A DNA stretch of 64,000 nucleotides, from assembly GCF_022549495.1 (NCBI RefSeq), contig NZ_JAKZGD010000001.1, positions 372,001 through 436,000 of the forward strand, written 5' to 3'. Positions 42,151 through 51,230 of the stretch are shown here, piece after piece. Below the pieces are notes generated by a model, which saw nothing but the letters and a program-made list of their open reading frames with translations, was not told the DNA's origin and did not search any database. This DNA is from Acinetobacter sp. ANC 4805 (GTDB lineage: Bacteria; Pseudomonadota; Gammaproteobacteria; Pseudomonadales; Moraxellaceae). Position numbers and translations under genes: made by a program. The stretch's first letter is position 1. Every line of letters starts with the position of its first letter.

Positions 42151-43440
42151 GTTTGGAACGAGCTCTTCAAATAAATCATTGAGGTTATCATGCACTTTCA
42201 GGTGAATGAGGTTCCAGTAATGTCCTGAAATCGTACGGTTAACCATGAGCGTATCAGGGGAGGGTTTAAACACATCCCAATATTTCAATGATTTTTTAAC
42301 CAGTCGCATCCCATCATGGTGGGATGAATTTTCAGCAAAGTCATAATGCGTGCTTAATGGGCGCAATAGGATTTCAATCCATTGCAGATAGAGTTCACTT
42401 GGAAACTTTTGCTTCTCAGCAATCGAGTGTAGTTCTACCAGTAAGTCTTCGACTTGCGTAATATTCTCTTGGCGAGCTGCATTGACCAGTGCTTTAAAAT
42501 GCTGAATGATTTCAGGTGAGAGTGTTTTGACACTGCCATAGTCATAAATAATCACACTGCCATCTTCTCGGAAAGCAAAATTGCCTGGATGTGGATCACA
42601 ATGGAAGCGTTTTAAGAAAAACATTTCCTGCCCCAAGGCACGAATCAGACGACGACCGATTTGATTGCGGGTTTCAATTGACCATGTACTGGCGGTTTCA
42701 ATCGAATCACCTTGTTCAAGACTGAGCGTCAGCACGCGACGAGATGAGTAGTCTTTATAAACAGTTGGGATGATGACTTGAGCATCTAATTTCTCATGAA
42801 AGATTTTAAAGACTTCAAGGTTTTGTGCTTCAATTTCATAGTTCAATTCAGCAGAAAGACTGTCTTGAATCTCTTGAAATAATTGATCTTGCAGCTTCTT
42901 ATCAATCTTTATTACACCCATTAAGCGCAATGCGAGGCGGACTTGTTTTAAGTCACTTTCACAGGCTTGGTCGACCCCTGGATATTGCACTTTCACTACA
43001 ACCGCTTGCCCATTCGGCAGTACGGCACGATGTACCTGACCAATCGAAGCTGCTGCAAAAGGTTCGGTTTCAAAAGAGCTAAAGATTTGGTTTAAAGGTT
43101 TCCCCAGTTCTTTTTCAACTTGTTGTTGAATAGCAGCGAATGGCATAGCAGGGGCTTGGCGTTGTAGTTTGGCAATTGCTTTGGCGACTTCAGGTGGAAA
43201 GATATCTTTATACTGTGAGGCAATTTGCCCGACTTTCATTACCGCACCTTTCATTTCACCCAGCGTATCGGCAATTTGTAGACCGATGTCTTGGAACAAT
43301 TGGCTACGTGCTGCATTTTTCTGTTCTTCATCTGCGGTAAGGTTGCGTATCGAATTGGCAACGCTTTTACTGGCAATACTTGCGGTCATGCCAGCCAGTT
43401 TTAAAAAACGTCTACTGGGAGAGCTTGCATGTTTTGCCAT
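42148..43440 (-). CDS. ABC1/UbiB-family atypical kinase
   Basis: The 430-residue protein of the UbiB/ABC1/ADCK family has the KxGQ motif (GAVMKVGQIASQYKDIFP), the Ala-rich P-loop AAASIGQVHRAVLPNGQAVVVKVQYPG, and the catalytic-like HCDPHPGNFAFREDGSVIIYDYGSV. Such proteins support ubiquinone synthesis or lipid-linked functions as ATPases. The C-terminal membrane helices of true UbiB are not obvious, so it may be a paralogue. Its coding end touches a palindromic repeat. Confidence 0.85.
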   Translation of the reverse strand: MAKHASSPSRRFLKLAGMTASIASKSVANSIRNLTADEEQKNAARSQLFQDIGLQIADTLGEMKGAVMKVGQIASQYKDIFPPEVAKAIAKLQRQAPAMPFAAIQQQVEKELGKPLNQIFSSFETEPFAAASIGQVHRAVLPNGQAVVVKVQYPGVDQACESDLKQVRLALRLMGVIKIDKKLQDQLFQEIQDSLSAELNYEIEAQNLEVFKIFHEKLDAQVIIPTVYKDYSSRRVLTLSLEQGDSIETASTWSIETRNQIGRRLIRALGQEMFFLKRFHCDPHPGNFAFREDGSVIIYDYGSVKTLSPEIIQHFKALVNAARQENITQVEDLLVELHSIAEKQKFPSELYLQWIEILLRPLSTHYDFAENSSHHDGMRLVKKSLKYWDVFKPSPDTLMVNRTISGHYWNLIHLKVHDNLNDLFEELVPN

Positions 43441-43578
43441 AGTTGCTTGACCTCATTTGATTCAGTTTCAAAGTGACACTCTGATCATAGGCGACAAAAC
43501 TTAAATTGCCTATAACAAAATGTTAAGTCGTGTAATAAGATATTTAGATGCTCTATAAATATAAGTTTTGATATATAA

Positions 43579-43932
43579 ATGCCAAAATCGATCTGGAAAT
43601 TACATGTCAATGCGACATCAGAACGTTCTGCTCAAAAGAGCATACAGCAATGTATAGATGTATTTGAAAGAGTACCAATAAGCTTAAAGATTGAAAAATA
43701 TAATAAAGGCGGTTGTATGGCAACTTTAGAACTTGCACATAGCGAAAACTATTCTTGGTCAGAACTTGTTTTAGAAATCATCGCATTAGGTCAAAATTTG
43801 GGTAATGGGTGGAGTATGTATGGAAATGTTTATGATGACCCAAGTGCAGTTTTAAGCAGAAGTGTTGGTCATCATATCCGAGTGAGTGGAGTTGAATGGG
43901 CAGAGTGGTTATTACTCAAAGATCAATTTTAA
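43579..43932 (+). CDS. Hypothetical protein
   Basis: The 117-residue soluble protein begins MPKSIWKLHVNATSERSAQKSIQQ. It looks like a beta-alpha-beta ferredoxin-like fold, with HSENYSWSELVLEIIALGQNLGNGWSMYG in the middle. No family or motif is recognised. The ribosome binding site is weak. Codon use looks normal for the window, so it is probably a real gene. Confidence 0.5.
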   Translation: MPKSIWKLHVNATSERSAQKSIQQCIDVFERVPISLKIEKYNKGGCMATLELAHSENYSWSELVLEIIALGQNLGNGWSMYGNVYDDPSAVLSRSVGHHIRVSGVEWAEWLLLKDQF

Positions 43933-44031
43933 ATGCGATCAATCATCTAAAGAATGTCGTTTCGTTAGTCTATTCATTAGGATGGTAATAAGGGTGAACG
44001 ATGTTCCCCCTCGTAAATTTTCTTGATTCTC

Positions 44032-45393
44032 TTATAACTTAGCACTGATCATTTGCGCTAATCGTTTATTGTTTAAATATAAACGGCCTATCAATAACAC
44101 ACAGGCGATGCTTAAACCGATAATCAATCCGAGCCAAACGCCTGCAACACCCCAAACTGTGTAACGTGCAAGATATAAACCAATTGGGAAAGCAATCACC
44201 CAATATGCCATTAAGGTAATCCACATCGGTGCTTGCGTGTCTTGCATGCCACGTAGGCAGCCTGCGGCACTGACTTGCCATGCATCCATCAATTGATATG
44301 CCATCGCAAACCAAAGCAAGTACATGGCGACTGGAATAACGTGAATATCAGTCGTATAGATCGCTACGATATAGGGGCGCGCTACAGCAATCAGTGTCAT
44401 GGTCAAAGCAGCAAAAACGGTTGCACTAATCAACCCCACTTTTTGAACTTGGCGCATCGCATACCAATTTTTCTCTCCATAATAAGTACCCACACGAATT
44501 GTGAGTGCAATCGCAAGAGATAATGGGATCATAAATAATTGTGAAGTCACAGAAATTGCAATCTGATGCGCCGCAATCGCATTTTCACCGAGTGGACTCA
44601 GGACAATCGCGCCTGTGCTGAAAATACTCACCTCAAAAAACACAGCTAGACCAATCGGCAGACCTAGCTTTAAGATACGTTTCACCCATTCAGGGTCAAT
44701 TTTTTCCCATTTTGTGAAAATGGGTGCTTGTTGATAAGCCTTAGCTTTTGAAATATAAATCGCCAGTGTAATAAACATCAGCCACTGTAATATTGCCGTT
44801 GCAAAGCCACAACCTGCACTCCCTAAAGCAGGAATAGGTCCAAAACCGTACATAAAAATAAAGTTCAGTGGGATCAAGACCAATAAGGCAATCAAGCTAA
44901 TCACAGTCACAGGACGTGGATGCCCTAAGGCTTCTGAATAACTGCGCAAAGCTGCATACATCATCACCGCAGGCATACCAAAGCCAATTGCATGTAAGAA
45001 CAGGCTTGCTTTCGGTAATAAGCTTTCAGGAACGCCAAATAACGGTAAAAACATCGGCATAAATTGTAAAATCAACATCGATACGATACCGAGGATGACC
45101 GCAACCCATAAGGATTGACGTGCAATAGTCGGAATTTTCTCTGGTGTTCTTGCACCGCGTGCTTCAGCGACTAAAGGGGTTGTCGCGATCATGATTCCTG
45201 CAAATAACAACATAATTGGAATCCATAGACCAACACCGACAGCAATCGCTGCCAAATCAGCAGCAGAAAGATGACCTGCCATGATGGTATCAATAAGACC
45301 AAGCCCAGCCTGAGCAAATTGGGTGATCAAGATCGGAAACATTAAATGAAATAATTGCTTAAGTTCAAACCGCTTGGTTGTCGCATGAGACAC
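44032..45393 (-). CDS. abeM: MATE-family multidrug efflux pump, AbeM-like
   Basis: The 453-residue protein has 12 membrane helices of the NorM branch of MATE transporters. It begins with ELKQLFHLMFPILITQFAQAGLGLIDTIMAGHLSAADLAAIAVG, which matches the proton- or sodium-coupled AbeM pump of Acinetobacter baumannii. AbeM exports fluoroquinolones, dyes and aminoglycosides when overproduced; it is a core gene of the genus. The substrate range of this copy is not known from sequence. It is followed on the same strand by no other gene, and its own regulator is not adjacent. Confidence 0.85.
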   Translation of the reverse strand: MSHATTKRFELKQLFHLMFPILITQFAQAGLGLIDTIMAGHLSAADLAAIAVGVGLWIPIMLLFAGIMIATTPLVAEARGARTPEKIPTIARQSLWVAVILGIVSMLILQFMPMFLPLFGVPESLLPKASLFLHAIGFGMPAVMMYAALRSYSEALGHPRPVTVISLIALLVLIPLNFIFMYGFGPIPALGSAGCGFATAILQWLMFITLAIYISKAKAYQQAPIFTKWEKIDPEWVKRILKLGLPIGLAVFFEVSIFSTGAIVLSPLGENAIAAHQIAISVTSQLFMIPLSLAIALTIRVGTYYGEKNWYAMRQVQKVGLISATVFAALTMTLIAVARPYIVAIYTTDIHVIPVAMYLLWFAMAYQLMDAWQVSAAGCLRGMQDTQAPMWITLMAYWVIAFPIGLYLARYTVWGVAGVWLGLIIGLSIACVLLIGRLYLNNKRLAQMISAKL

Positions 45394-45423
45394 AAAAAAT
45401 ACTCTTATTGAATTGAGGGAGAA

Positions 45424-45885
45424 TTAGCGTTGTAGAGTGAATATTACACCAATAAAAATGACAATACTGCCGACAAGACGTTGCCAATTGATAGGTGTTT
45501 TTTCTGTACCTAACCAGCCGAAATGGTCAAGTAACATTGAAATGGCCAATTGGCCGAAAATAACTAAGCCTGAAAAAGTTAAAAAACCTAGTTTTGGTGC
45601 AGTATAAATGCTCATGCTGATGGCATAAACCCCAAGACATCCACCGACCCACAGAAACCATGGGATTTGGGACAGTTCTCCAAGACTGGGTTTTGCTGTG
45701 CTTTGAAAATAAACCATACATGCAAGCACAATTGTCCCTACCAAAAAAGATAATAAGGCAGCTTGAAGAGGTGAGTGTAAATGTTCTCTAAGTTGTGAAT
45801 TAATTGCAGTTTGAAATGCCATTGCAATACCCACACCTAATGCAAGAGGAAGAATAAATAGCAATTGGCTGGTGATTTTGATCAT
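45424..45885 (-). CDS. DMT-superfamily YdcZ-type (DUF606) membrane protein
   Basis: The 153-residue protein has five membrane helices. LALGVGIAMAFQTAINSQLREHLHSPLQAALLSFLVGTI is the DUF606 signature, and GGCLGVYAISMSIYTAPKLGFLTFSGLVIFGQLAISMLLDHFG is the second conserved part. Members are half-size drug/metabolite transporters that act as dimers. The substrate is unknown. It lies 30 bp upstream of abeM on the same strand, so both may be read together. Confidence 0.85.
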   Translation of the reverse strand: MIKITSQLLFILPLALGVGIAMAFQTAINSQLREHLHSPLQAALLSFLVGTIVLACMVYFQSTAKPSLGELSQIPWFLWVGGCLGVYAISMSIYTAPKLGFLTFSGLVIFGQLAISMLLDHFGWLGTEKTPINWQRLVGSIVIFIGVIFTLQR

Positions 45886-46001
45886 TTTATCAATCTAATT
45901 GTTCTTCGTTGTTTCAGTCTAACCGAATAGTGAAGTGATGATAATAAGCGGATTGATAGAGTCATGTTAAAATAAAAGGGTTCTGTTGTTGAGCTTCCAT
46001 T

Positions 46002-47156
46002 TTGAGTCATTTAAATCCAGCAAATATTCCACTTTCACTTTATATCCATATGCCTTGGTGTGTGCGTAAGTGCCCTTATTGTGACTTCAATTCACATGCT
46101 GTTCCTGATGGGGAATTGTCTGTGGATTTAGAGCAACAATATCTTGAGGCACTGGTGGCTGATTTTGAGACTCAAATTGAAATGGCGCAAGGTCGGTCAA
46201 TTCATAGCGTATTTATTGGTGGTGGAACGCCGTCTTTAATTTCAGCACAAGGCTATCAGTGGTTATTTAGTCAATTAAAGGCGCGATTAGACTTTGAAGT
46301 AGATTGTGAAATCACATTGGAAGCCAATCCTGGAACGGTTGAACATGATCCATTTGCGGATTATCTTGCTGTTGGCATCAATCGTTTATCATTGGGTGTA
46401 CAAAGTTTTGATCCTGAACATTTACAACGTTTAGGTCGAATCCATTCAGCCAATAATGCTTTAGATGCGATTCAACAAGCACGCCAAGCAGGTTTTGAAC
46501 GTGTCAATGTTGATCTCATGCATGGTCTACCGCAACAAACGGAAGAACAGGCATTAACAGATCTTAAACTTGCAGTAGAGCAGGGTGCAACGCATATCAG
46601 TTGGTATCAACTTACGATTGAACCCAATACAGTTTTTTTTAGAACTCAGCCTGTACTGCCACAAGATGAAACCTTAGAGCATATTCAAGAACTGGGTGAG
46701 GCTTATTTAAAAGCTAATGGCTATATCAATTATGAGGTTTCTGCATGGCGTAAGGAAAAGCCATCCGCACATAATTTGAATTATTGGCAATTTGGTGATT
46801 ATTTGGCGATTGGAGCAGGTGCGCATGGCAAGGTAACACGCCCTGATGGCATTTATCGTTTTCAGAAAACCCGTTTGCCGAAAGATTATTTAGCCAAAGT
46901 GCCTGCTGATCATGTACAAATGAAACATATTGACGCAGATGAATTGCCATTTGAATTTATGATGAATGCTTTGCGTTTAAATGATGGGGTTGCTGCTGAA
47001 TTTTATACTCAGCGTACAGGATTAGATTTAAGCGATTTAAATAAAAGCCTGAAAGAATTACGTGATAAAAAACTATTGGTCGCGGATGTGAATCGAATTG
47101 CTTGCACAGAGCAGGGACATATCTTTTTAAATTCGGTGTTGGAAAGTTTTTTGTAA
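46002..47156 (+). CDS. hemW: Radical SAM haem chaperone HemW
   Basis: The 384-residue protein is coproporphyrinogen-oxidase-like, but with the HemW-type CxxxCxYC motif (MPWCVRKCPYCDFNSH) that binds 4Fe-4S. The blocks GGGTPSLIS, ITLEANPGTVE and RLSLGVQSFDPEHLQRLGRIH follow. HemW inserts haem into respiratory enzymes and does not itself make porphyrin. The start is TTG at 46002; the next ATG would remove the cluster-binding N-terminus. No strong ribosome binding site is seen. Confidence 0.93.
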   Translation: MSHLNPANIPLSLYIHMPWCVRKCPYCDFNSHAVPDGELSVDLEQQYLEALVADFETQIEMAQGRSIHSVFIGGGTPSLISAQGYQWLFSQLKARLDFEVDCEITLEANPGTVEHDPFADYLAVGINRLSLGVQSFDPEHLQRLGRIHSANNALDAIQQARQAGFERVNVDLMHGLPQQTEEQALTDLKLAVEQGATHISWYQLTIEPNTVFFRTQPVLPQDETLEHIQELGEAYLKANGYINYEVSAWRKEKPSAHNLNYWQFGDYLAIGAGAHGKVTRPDGIYRFQKTRLPKDYLAKVPADHVQMKHIDADELPFEFMMNALRLNDGVAAEFYTQRTGLDLSDLNKSLKELRDKKLLVADVNRIACTEQGHIFLNSVLESFL

Positions 47157-47217
47157 TATTGAAAAATAAGGAGTCTCTTTAATACCAACAATCAAGACGG
47201 TCTATGGTGGTTTGTGA

Positions 47218-47343
47218 CGCCTACCATTGATTGGGGCTGGAACAGGAGGGTTCAATGAGCAGCAAGTTCAAAGACTCATTAAGCAGACGATTTCTGAATC
47301 ACAGTATGATATAGATGTATTTATTGTGATCTTTAAGAAATGA
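47218..47343 (+). pseudogene. Possible remnant of a macro-domain (ADP-ribose hydrolase-like) gene
   Basis: A 41-codon open stretch reads PLIGAGTGGFNEQQVQRLI then KQTISESQYDIDVFIVIFKK and stops at 47341-47343. The Gly-rich turn followed by an amphipathic helix and a final beta strand is the C-terminal part of macro domains. A TGA and apparent frameshift lie just upstream, and the rest of a macro domain is missing. There is no start codon. It looks like the decayed 3' end of a gene; a chance resemblance cannot be excluded. Confidence 0.35.
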
Positions 47344-47356
47344 TACCTGAAGGTAT

Positions 47357-47412
47357 TACCCCATCCTGAAAGAAGTCTCTTTAGATTATAAACTTACTTT
47401 TAGGGTGGGGTA
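47357..47412. repeat. Inverted repeat between the macro remnant and the metal-dependent hydrolase gene
   Basis: TACCCCATCCT (47357-47367) pairs with AGGGTGGGGTA (47402-47412) with one G-U pair and a 34-nt loop. No T run follows on either strand, so it is not a classical terminator. Confidence 0.5.
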
Positions 47413-47419
47413 TCTAGCA

Positions 47420-48364
47420 TTACGCTGCTTGTTGCAAAGCGCGTTTCGCTGCTGGAGAATTATTTAAATAATTCACAGCATCTTGGGTATTGCCTTCTTT
47501 CACTGGATCATACCATGGCATAAGGTAATCTAGTTGTTGTGCAACCAACCAAATCGGGCTTGGTAGAATTTGATTGTCTTGACGACCGATTTTATACCAT
47601 TCCATCCACACCCAAGGTCTGAATAAGCTCGGTTTTTTATCTGCAAAACGTGGGTCTTGGCTCATGATGTGGGCTGCGCCATCGACCCATAAACCGAGTA
47701 CCCCAATAATCACCGCAACACTGAGATAGTAACGAGCAAGATAGCCCCCACCCAAATGGCGATATAGATCAAAAGCAACAGTACGGTGTTCAATTTCTTC
47801 AGAACCATGCCATTTGATTAAATCGATCATTTCAGGGTCAGCCCCTAATTCTTCCCAACGCTTGTTGTAAAGTGCATATTTACCTAATACACAGGTCATG
47901 TGCTCAACGGTTGCAATAACGCCTAAGCGAAACAAGTCCCATTGATGATCAAGCACTTTTGGAACTTCTTTACCAAAAGGTTTGTCAGCTAATGCTTTGG
48001 TGAATAAGAAGTCCATGATTTCAAGATTACGCTGAATATCAATATTGCGTTGGCTGAGATATTCTTTATTGGCAGATGTATGTGCAATTGCGTGCATTGC
48101 TTCTTGACGAATAAATGCTTGGACATCATGTTTTAATTTTTCATCAGTGACTTGAGGCAATACTTTGTTGTACAAGCGACAGAACCAAAATTCACCTGCG
48201 GGTAAAATATTATTAATTTCATTAATAAAATAACTGGCGTAAGGCTGGTTTGGAATCCAATCCACTGGTGTTTTTTCCCAGTCAAATTTAACTTTGCGTG
48301 GGAGAATTTTATAGTCAATTGAAGAACCAAGAACTTTGTTCTTCATCAATGATAGTAATTTCAT
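47420..48364 (-). CDS. PF10118-type metal-dependent hydrolase
   Basis: The 314-residue protein has ferritin-like metal motifs: RQEAMHAIAH, ATVEHMTCVL and WHGSEEIEHRTVAFDLY. They provide Glu and His ligands for a probable di-iron centre. A hydrophobic segment follows (ARYYLSVAVIIGVLGLWVDG). The family is annotated as a predicted metal-dependent hydrolase; it may instead be an oxygenase, as such sites suggest. It is a single gene with no partner visible. Confidence 0.85.
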   Translation of the reverse strand: MKLLSLMKNKVLGSSIDYKILPRKVKFDWEKTPVDWIPNQPYASYFINEINNILPAGEFWFCRLYNKVLPQVTDEKLKHDVQAFIRQEAMHAIAHTSANKEYLSQRNIDIQRNLEIMDFLFTKALADKPFGKEVPKVLDHQWDLFRLGVIATVEHMTCVLGKYALYNKRWEELGADPEMIDLIKWHGSEEIEHRTVAFDLYRHLGGGYLARYYLSVAVIIGVLGLWVDGAAHIMSQDPRFADKKPSLFRPWVWMEWYKIGRQDNQILPSPIWLVAQQLDYLMPWYDPVKEGNTQDAVNYLNNSPAAKRALQQAA

Positions 48365-48493
48365 CGTTTAGTCCTAATCGATAGTGCAATGAACCAACAC
48401 TAAGCAGTATATGAAAACTACCTAGTGTTTGTGTTTAGCAATTCGGGACAATTAGAAATCATTTAATGCATCAAGTTGCATGAATTGCAATTT

Positions 48494-49270
48494 TCACGAT
48501 TCTTCGTCAAGTTCAGAGGCTTCAGGGATCTGACTGAGGTCAAATTCACTTGGTTGATCGAGGGTGAAATTCAAACGACCGCCCATCACACTTGCCAATT
48601 CTTCTAGACCAATTCGGTTCAGCGATGAGAACAATTGAATCGAGAAATCGAGTTTGATCTTTTTCAGTTGTTGTTTGACTTCTAATAAAACTTTATTGGA
48701 AGGGCCACGATTTAATTTATCTGCTTTGGTTAGCAGAATATGCACAAACAAATGACGTGAATGTGCCCATTCCAACATCATCAAGTCAAAGTGTTGTAAG
48801 GGGTGGCGGATGTCCATTAAGAGCACCAAACCTTGTAGACTTTTACGGTGAATTAAATAATTTTCCAGCTCTTTCTGCCATACGATTTTCATGGCTTCAG
48901 GTACAGCCGCATAACCATAACCAGGTAAATCGACTAAACGTTGGTCAGGGTTGCCTAAACTAAAAAAGTTGATCATCTGTGTACGACCAGGTCTTTTTGA
49001 TGCACGTGCCAACTGTTTTTGGTTGGTTAATGCATTGATTGCACTTGATTTACCTGCATTAGAGCGACCTGCGAATGCAATTTCATAGCCTGTATCTTCT
49101 ACGCATAAATCCAGTTTAGGCGCACTCATGAGAAACTCAGCTTGGCGTAACCAAGTTAAAGACTGTACTGCATAGGCGGTTAATGCAGGATCGGTCTTTT
49201 TTTCATAACTGATTTTTTCTTTGGGTGCGAGTCTGGCTTTGGTGTCTTTCGATTTTTCACTGCGACGCAT
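48494..49270 (-). CDS. engB: Ribosome biogenesis GTP-binding protein EngB (YihA/YsxC)
   Basis: The 258-residue GTPase has G1 GRSNAGKSSAIN, G3 DLPGYGYAAVP and G4 TKADK, with RPGRTQMINFF as the switch I region. EngB helps late 50S assembly. The N-terminus is about 45 residues longer than in E. coli and contains many Lys; an internal ATG (MSAPKLDLCVEDTG) would give the standard length. The upstream ATG at 49270 is kept because the extension is open and charged like other Acinetobacter-type proteins, but the true start is uncertain. Confidence 0.93.
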   Translation of the reverse strand: MRRSEKSKDTKARLAPKEKISYEKKTDPALTAYAVQSLTWLRQAEFLMSAPKLDLCVEDTGYEIAFAGRSNAGKSSAINALTNQKQLARASKRPGRTQMINFFSLGNPDQRLVDLPGYGYAAVPEAMKIVWQKELENYLIHRKSLQGLVLLMDIRHPLQHFDLMMLEWAHSRHLFVHILLTKADKLNRGPSNKVLLEVKQQLKKIKLDFSIQLFSSLNRIGLEELASVMGGRLNFTLDQPSEFDLSQIPEASELDEES

Positions 49271-49343
49271 AGAAGCTTACTTTTGAATTGAAATAGCAAG
49301 AGCCATTATAAAGGATGTGAGGCATTCGTGCGAATTTTGATGT

Positions 49344-49796
49344 TTAGGCTTTTTGAACGAGTTGTAAAAAGTCAATATTGGAACGTGTAGAAGAGGGAAG
49401 AATCCCATGTTGTAGCACTTCTCCAAGCGTGTATTGGTCAAGGCTTTGATAAAAACATTCCAAGGCTTGGTCTAAGATGCCTTTAAGACCACAATGGGAG
49501 CGTAAAACACAGGGAGGGGTGTTACATTCGACGATCTGATGGCTGCCTTGTAGGATACGAACAATTTCACCTAGTTTTAGACTTTTGGCTTCTGGATTTA
49601 AACGAAGTCCACCACCTTTACCACGAATCGTCACAATCCAGTGTTGTTTTCCCATGAAGTGAACGATTTTCACTAAATGGTTTTGGGATACATGCAAGTC
49701 TCGTGCAATATCTGCAATCGTATACGGTACATCACTTGGACGAGCGACATACATTAAAATTCTGAGCGCATAATCAGTAAACTTATTGAGTTGCAT
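49344..49796 (-). CDS. nsrR: Nitric-oxide-sensing Rrf2-family repressor NsrR
   Basis: The 150-residue protein has an N-terminal winged helix-turn-helix (FTDYALRILMYVA, IADIARDLHVSQNHLVKIVHFMGK) and the iron-sulfur ligands as Cys in VECNTPPCVLRSHCGLKGIL. Loss or nitrosylation of the cluster by NO relieves repression. It is adjacent to hmp, whose promoter carries an NsrR-type palindrome, which supports NsrR over IscR. A terminator separates the two genes, so it has its own transcript. Confidence 0.93.
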   Translation of the reverse strand: MQLNKFTDYALRILMYVARPSDVPYTIADIARDLHVSQNHLVKIVHFMGKQHWIVTIRGKGGGLRLNPEAKSLKLGEIVRILQGSHQIVECNTPPCVLRSHCGLKGILDQALECFYQSLDQYTLGEVLQHGILPSSTRSNIDFLQLVQKA

Positions 49797-49829
49797 GGGA
49801 TTTCACTCAATCTATTGCTGTAAATAGAA

Positions 49830-49856
49830 AGGGCTAGTCTAACATAGACTAGCCCT
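49830..49856 (-). terminator. Intrinsic terminator of hmp
   Basis: AGGGCTAGTCTA (49830-49841) and TAGACTAGCCCT (49845-49856), perfect 12-bp stem, 3-nt loop, followed on the minus strand by TTTCTATTT. It lies between hmp and nsrR. Confidence 0.88.
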
Positions 49857-49875
49857 ATGCAAAACGCAGTGCCGA

Positions 49876-51087
49876 TTAGCTGAGTTTTACACCACCTGTA
49901 CCAAATGCTTCGCTATGGATATTTTCAGCAGGGATACCACGAGCAACTAAAGCTTTATGTTGCTCTGCCATAAATGGCATTGGACCACATAAGTAATAAT
50001 CCGCATTTGCAGGTAGTAAGCCCGCATCCATTGAGCCTACATCTAAACGACCAGCGACCTCATAATCTTCACCGAGTACATCACCTTCATGTGGGAATTC
50101 ATAAGCTGTAAATGTACTTAGACGTGGATACTTCGCTTTCAATTCATGAATATGTTTTTTCATGGCATGTACTTGGCTGTTACGACAAGCATGGATAAAG
50201 CTCACAGGTTGAGGCATATCTAAAGTGACCAATTGATTGAGCATTGCAATCATTGGCGTTAAGCCCACACCACCACTAATGAATACATTACGTTTGCGGC
50301 TGTCAATCAGATAGAAATTACCTGTTGGCGCAGAGACTTCAATTTCTGAACCTTCAGCTAAGCCATGTAACGTGCTAGACACCCAACCTCCTGCTAACTC
50401 ACCTTTTTCATCTTCACGTTTGACTGAGATACGTAAGTAATCTGCTTGAGGGCTCGTTGATAGTGTGTATTGACGTGGCTGTCTTAAATTGAGTTCAGGC
50501 ACAAACACGCGAACTGAAATATATTGACCTGCTTCGTATTTTGGTAATTCCCCACCATCCACAGGAGCTAAATAGAATGAAGTGATCTCATCACTTTCAA
50601 CAACTTTTTTGGCGATTTTAAAATTACGCCAGCCTAACCAACTGCCTTTGGTTTGTTGATGTTGATCATAAATGGCTTTTTCAGTGCTAATAAATAGGTC
50701 TGCTAATTGACCATAGGCAGCAGCCCATGCCCCAATCAATGGATCTTCCATTGAGATATTCAGCACTTCACTGATTGAATGGAGCAGGTTCTCACCCACA
50801 ATACCGTAATCAGGTGATTGAATATTTAAGCTGACATGTTTATGTGCAATTAATTCAACTACAGGTAAAAGCACAGAAGGATCTTCGATATTTTCTGCAT
50901 ACGCCAAAACTGCGCCCGCAAGTGCTTGTGCTTGTGCGCCGCTACGTTGATGACCCATGTTAAAGGTTTCTTTTAATTCTGGGTTGTTGCCTAACATACG
51001 ATTGTAAAAGTAACCCGTGAGCGCTACACCATTTTCACGGAGTACAGGAACAGTTGCTTTTACGAGGTCAATTTGCTGCGGAGTCAT
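49876..51087 (-). CDS. hmp: Flavohaemoglobin / nitric oxide dioxygenase
   Basis: The 403-residue Hmp turns NO into nitrate using O2 and NAD(P)H. The globin domain occupies residues 1-138 (LTGYFYNRMLGNNPELKETFNMGHQ, proximal His in ELIAHKHVSLNIQSPDYGIVGENLL). The FAD domain has RQYTLSTSP. The NAD domain begins VFISGGVGLTPMIAMLNQL and has a HACRNS and a CGPMPFM block. All parts are intact. Expression is likely under NsrR through the palindrome at 51111-51141. Confidence 0.96.
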   Translation of the reverse strand: MTPQQIDLVKATVPVLRENGVALTGYFYNRMLGNNPELKETFNMGHQRSGAQAQALAGAVLAYAENIEDPSVLLPVVELIAHKHVSLNIQSPDYGIVGENLLHSISEVLNISMEDPLIGAWAAAYGQLADLFISTEKAIYDQHQQTKGSWLGWRNFKIAKKVVESDEITSFYLAPVDGGELPKYEAGQYISVRVFVPELNLRQPRQYTLSTSPQADYLRISVKREDEKGELAGGWVSSTLHGLAEGSEIEVSAPTGNFYLIDSRKRNVFISGGVGLTPMIAMLNQLVTLDMPQPVSFIHACRNSQVHAMKKHIHELKAKYPRLSTFTAYEFPHEGDVLGEDYEVAGRLDVGSMDAGLLPANADYYLCGPMPFMAEQHKALVARGIPAENIHSEAFGTGGVKLS

Positions 51088-51110
51088 GGGTGATCTCTCT
51101 TGGCTATCAT

Positions 51111-51154
51111 TTATAAGATATATTTAAAATATACCTTATAAAAATTATTTGCAA
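51111..51154 (-). promoter_or_regulatory. NsrR-type operator and promoter of hmp
   Basis: AAGATATATTT-A-AAATATACCTT (51115-51137) is an 11-1-11 inverted repeat with one mismatch, the form of NsrR boxes, and the flanks TTAT/ATAA extend the symmetry to 51111-51141. On the minus strand TTGCAA (51154-51149) with TATATT (15 bp) or TATTTT (17 bp) as -10 lies over it, so binding would block RNA polymerase. Confidence 0.75.
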
Positions 51155-51176
51155 TATTTGTTTTGATTAAAACCAT

Positions 51177-51206
51177 AAAAAAAATAGGGGATAAATGATT
51201 ATCCCC
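51177..51206 (-). terminator. Intrinsic terminator of the HerA-like ATPase gene
   Basis: GGGGATAA (51187-51194) and TTATCCCC (51199-51206), loop ATGA, with a long T run on the minus strand (complement of the A run 51177-51184). Confidence 0.9.
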
Positions 51207-51230
51207 TGATTTTTAAAATAATAAAGATCT

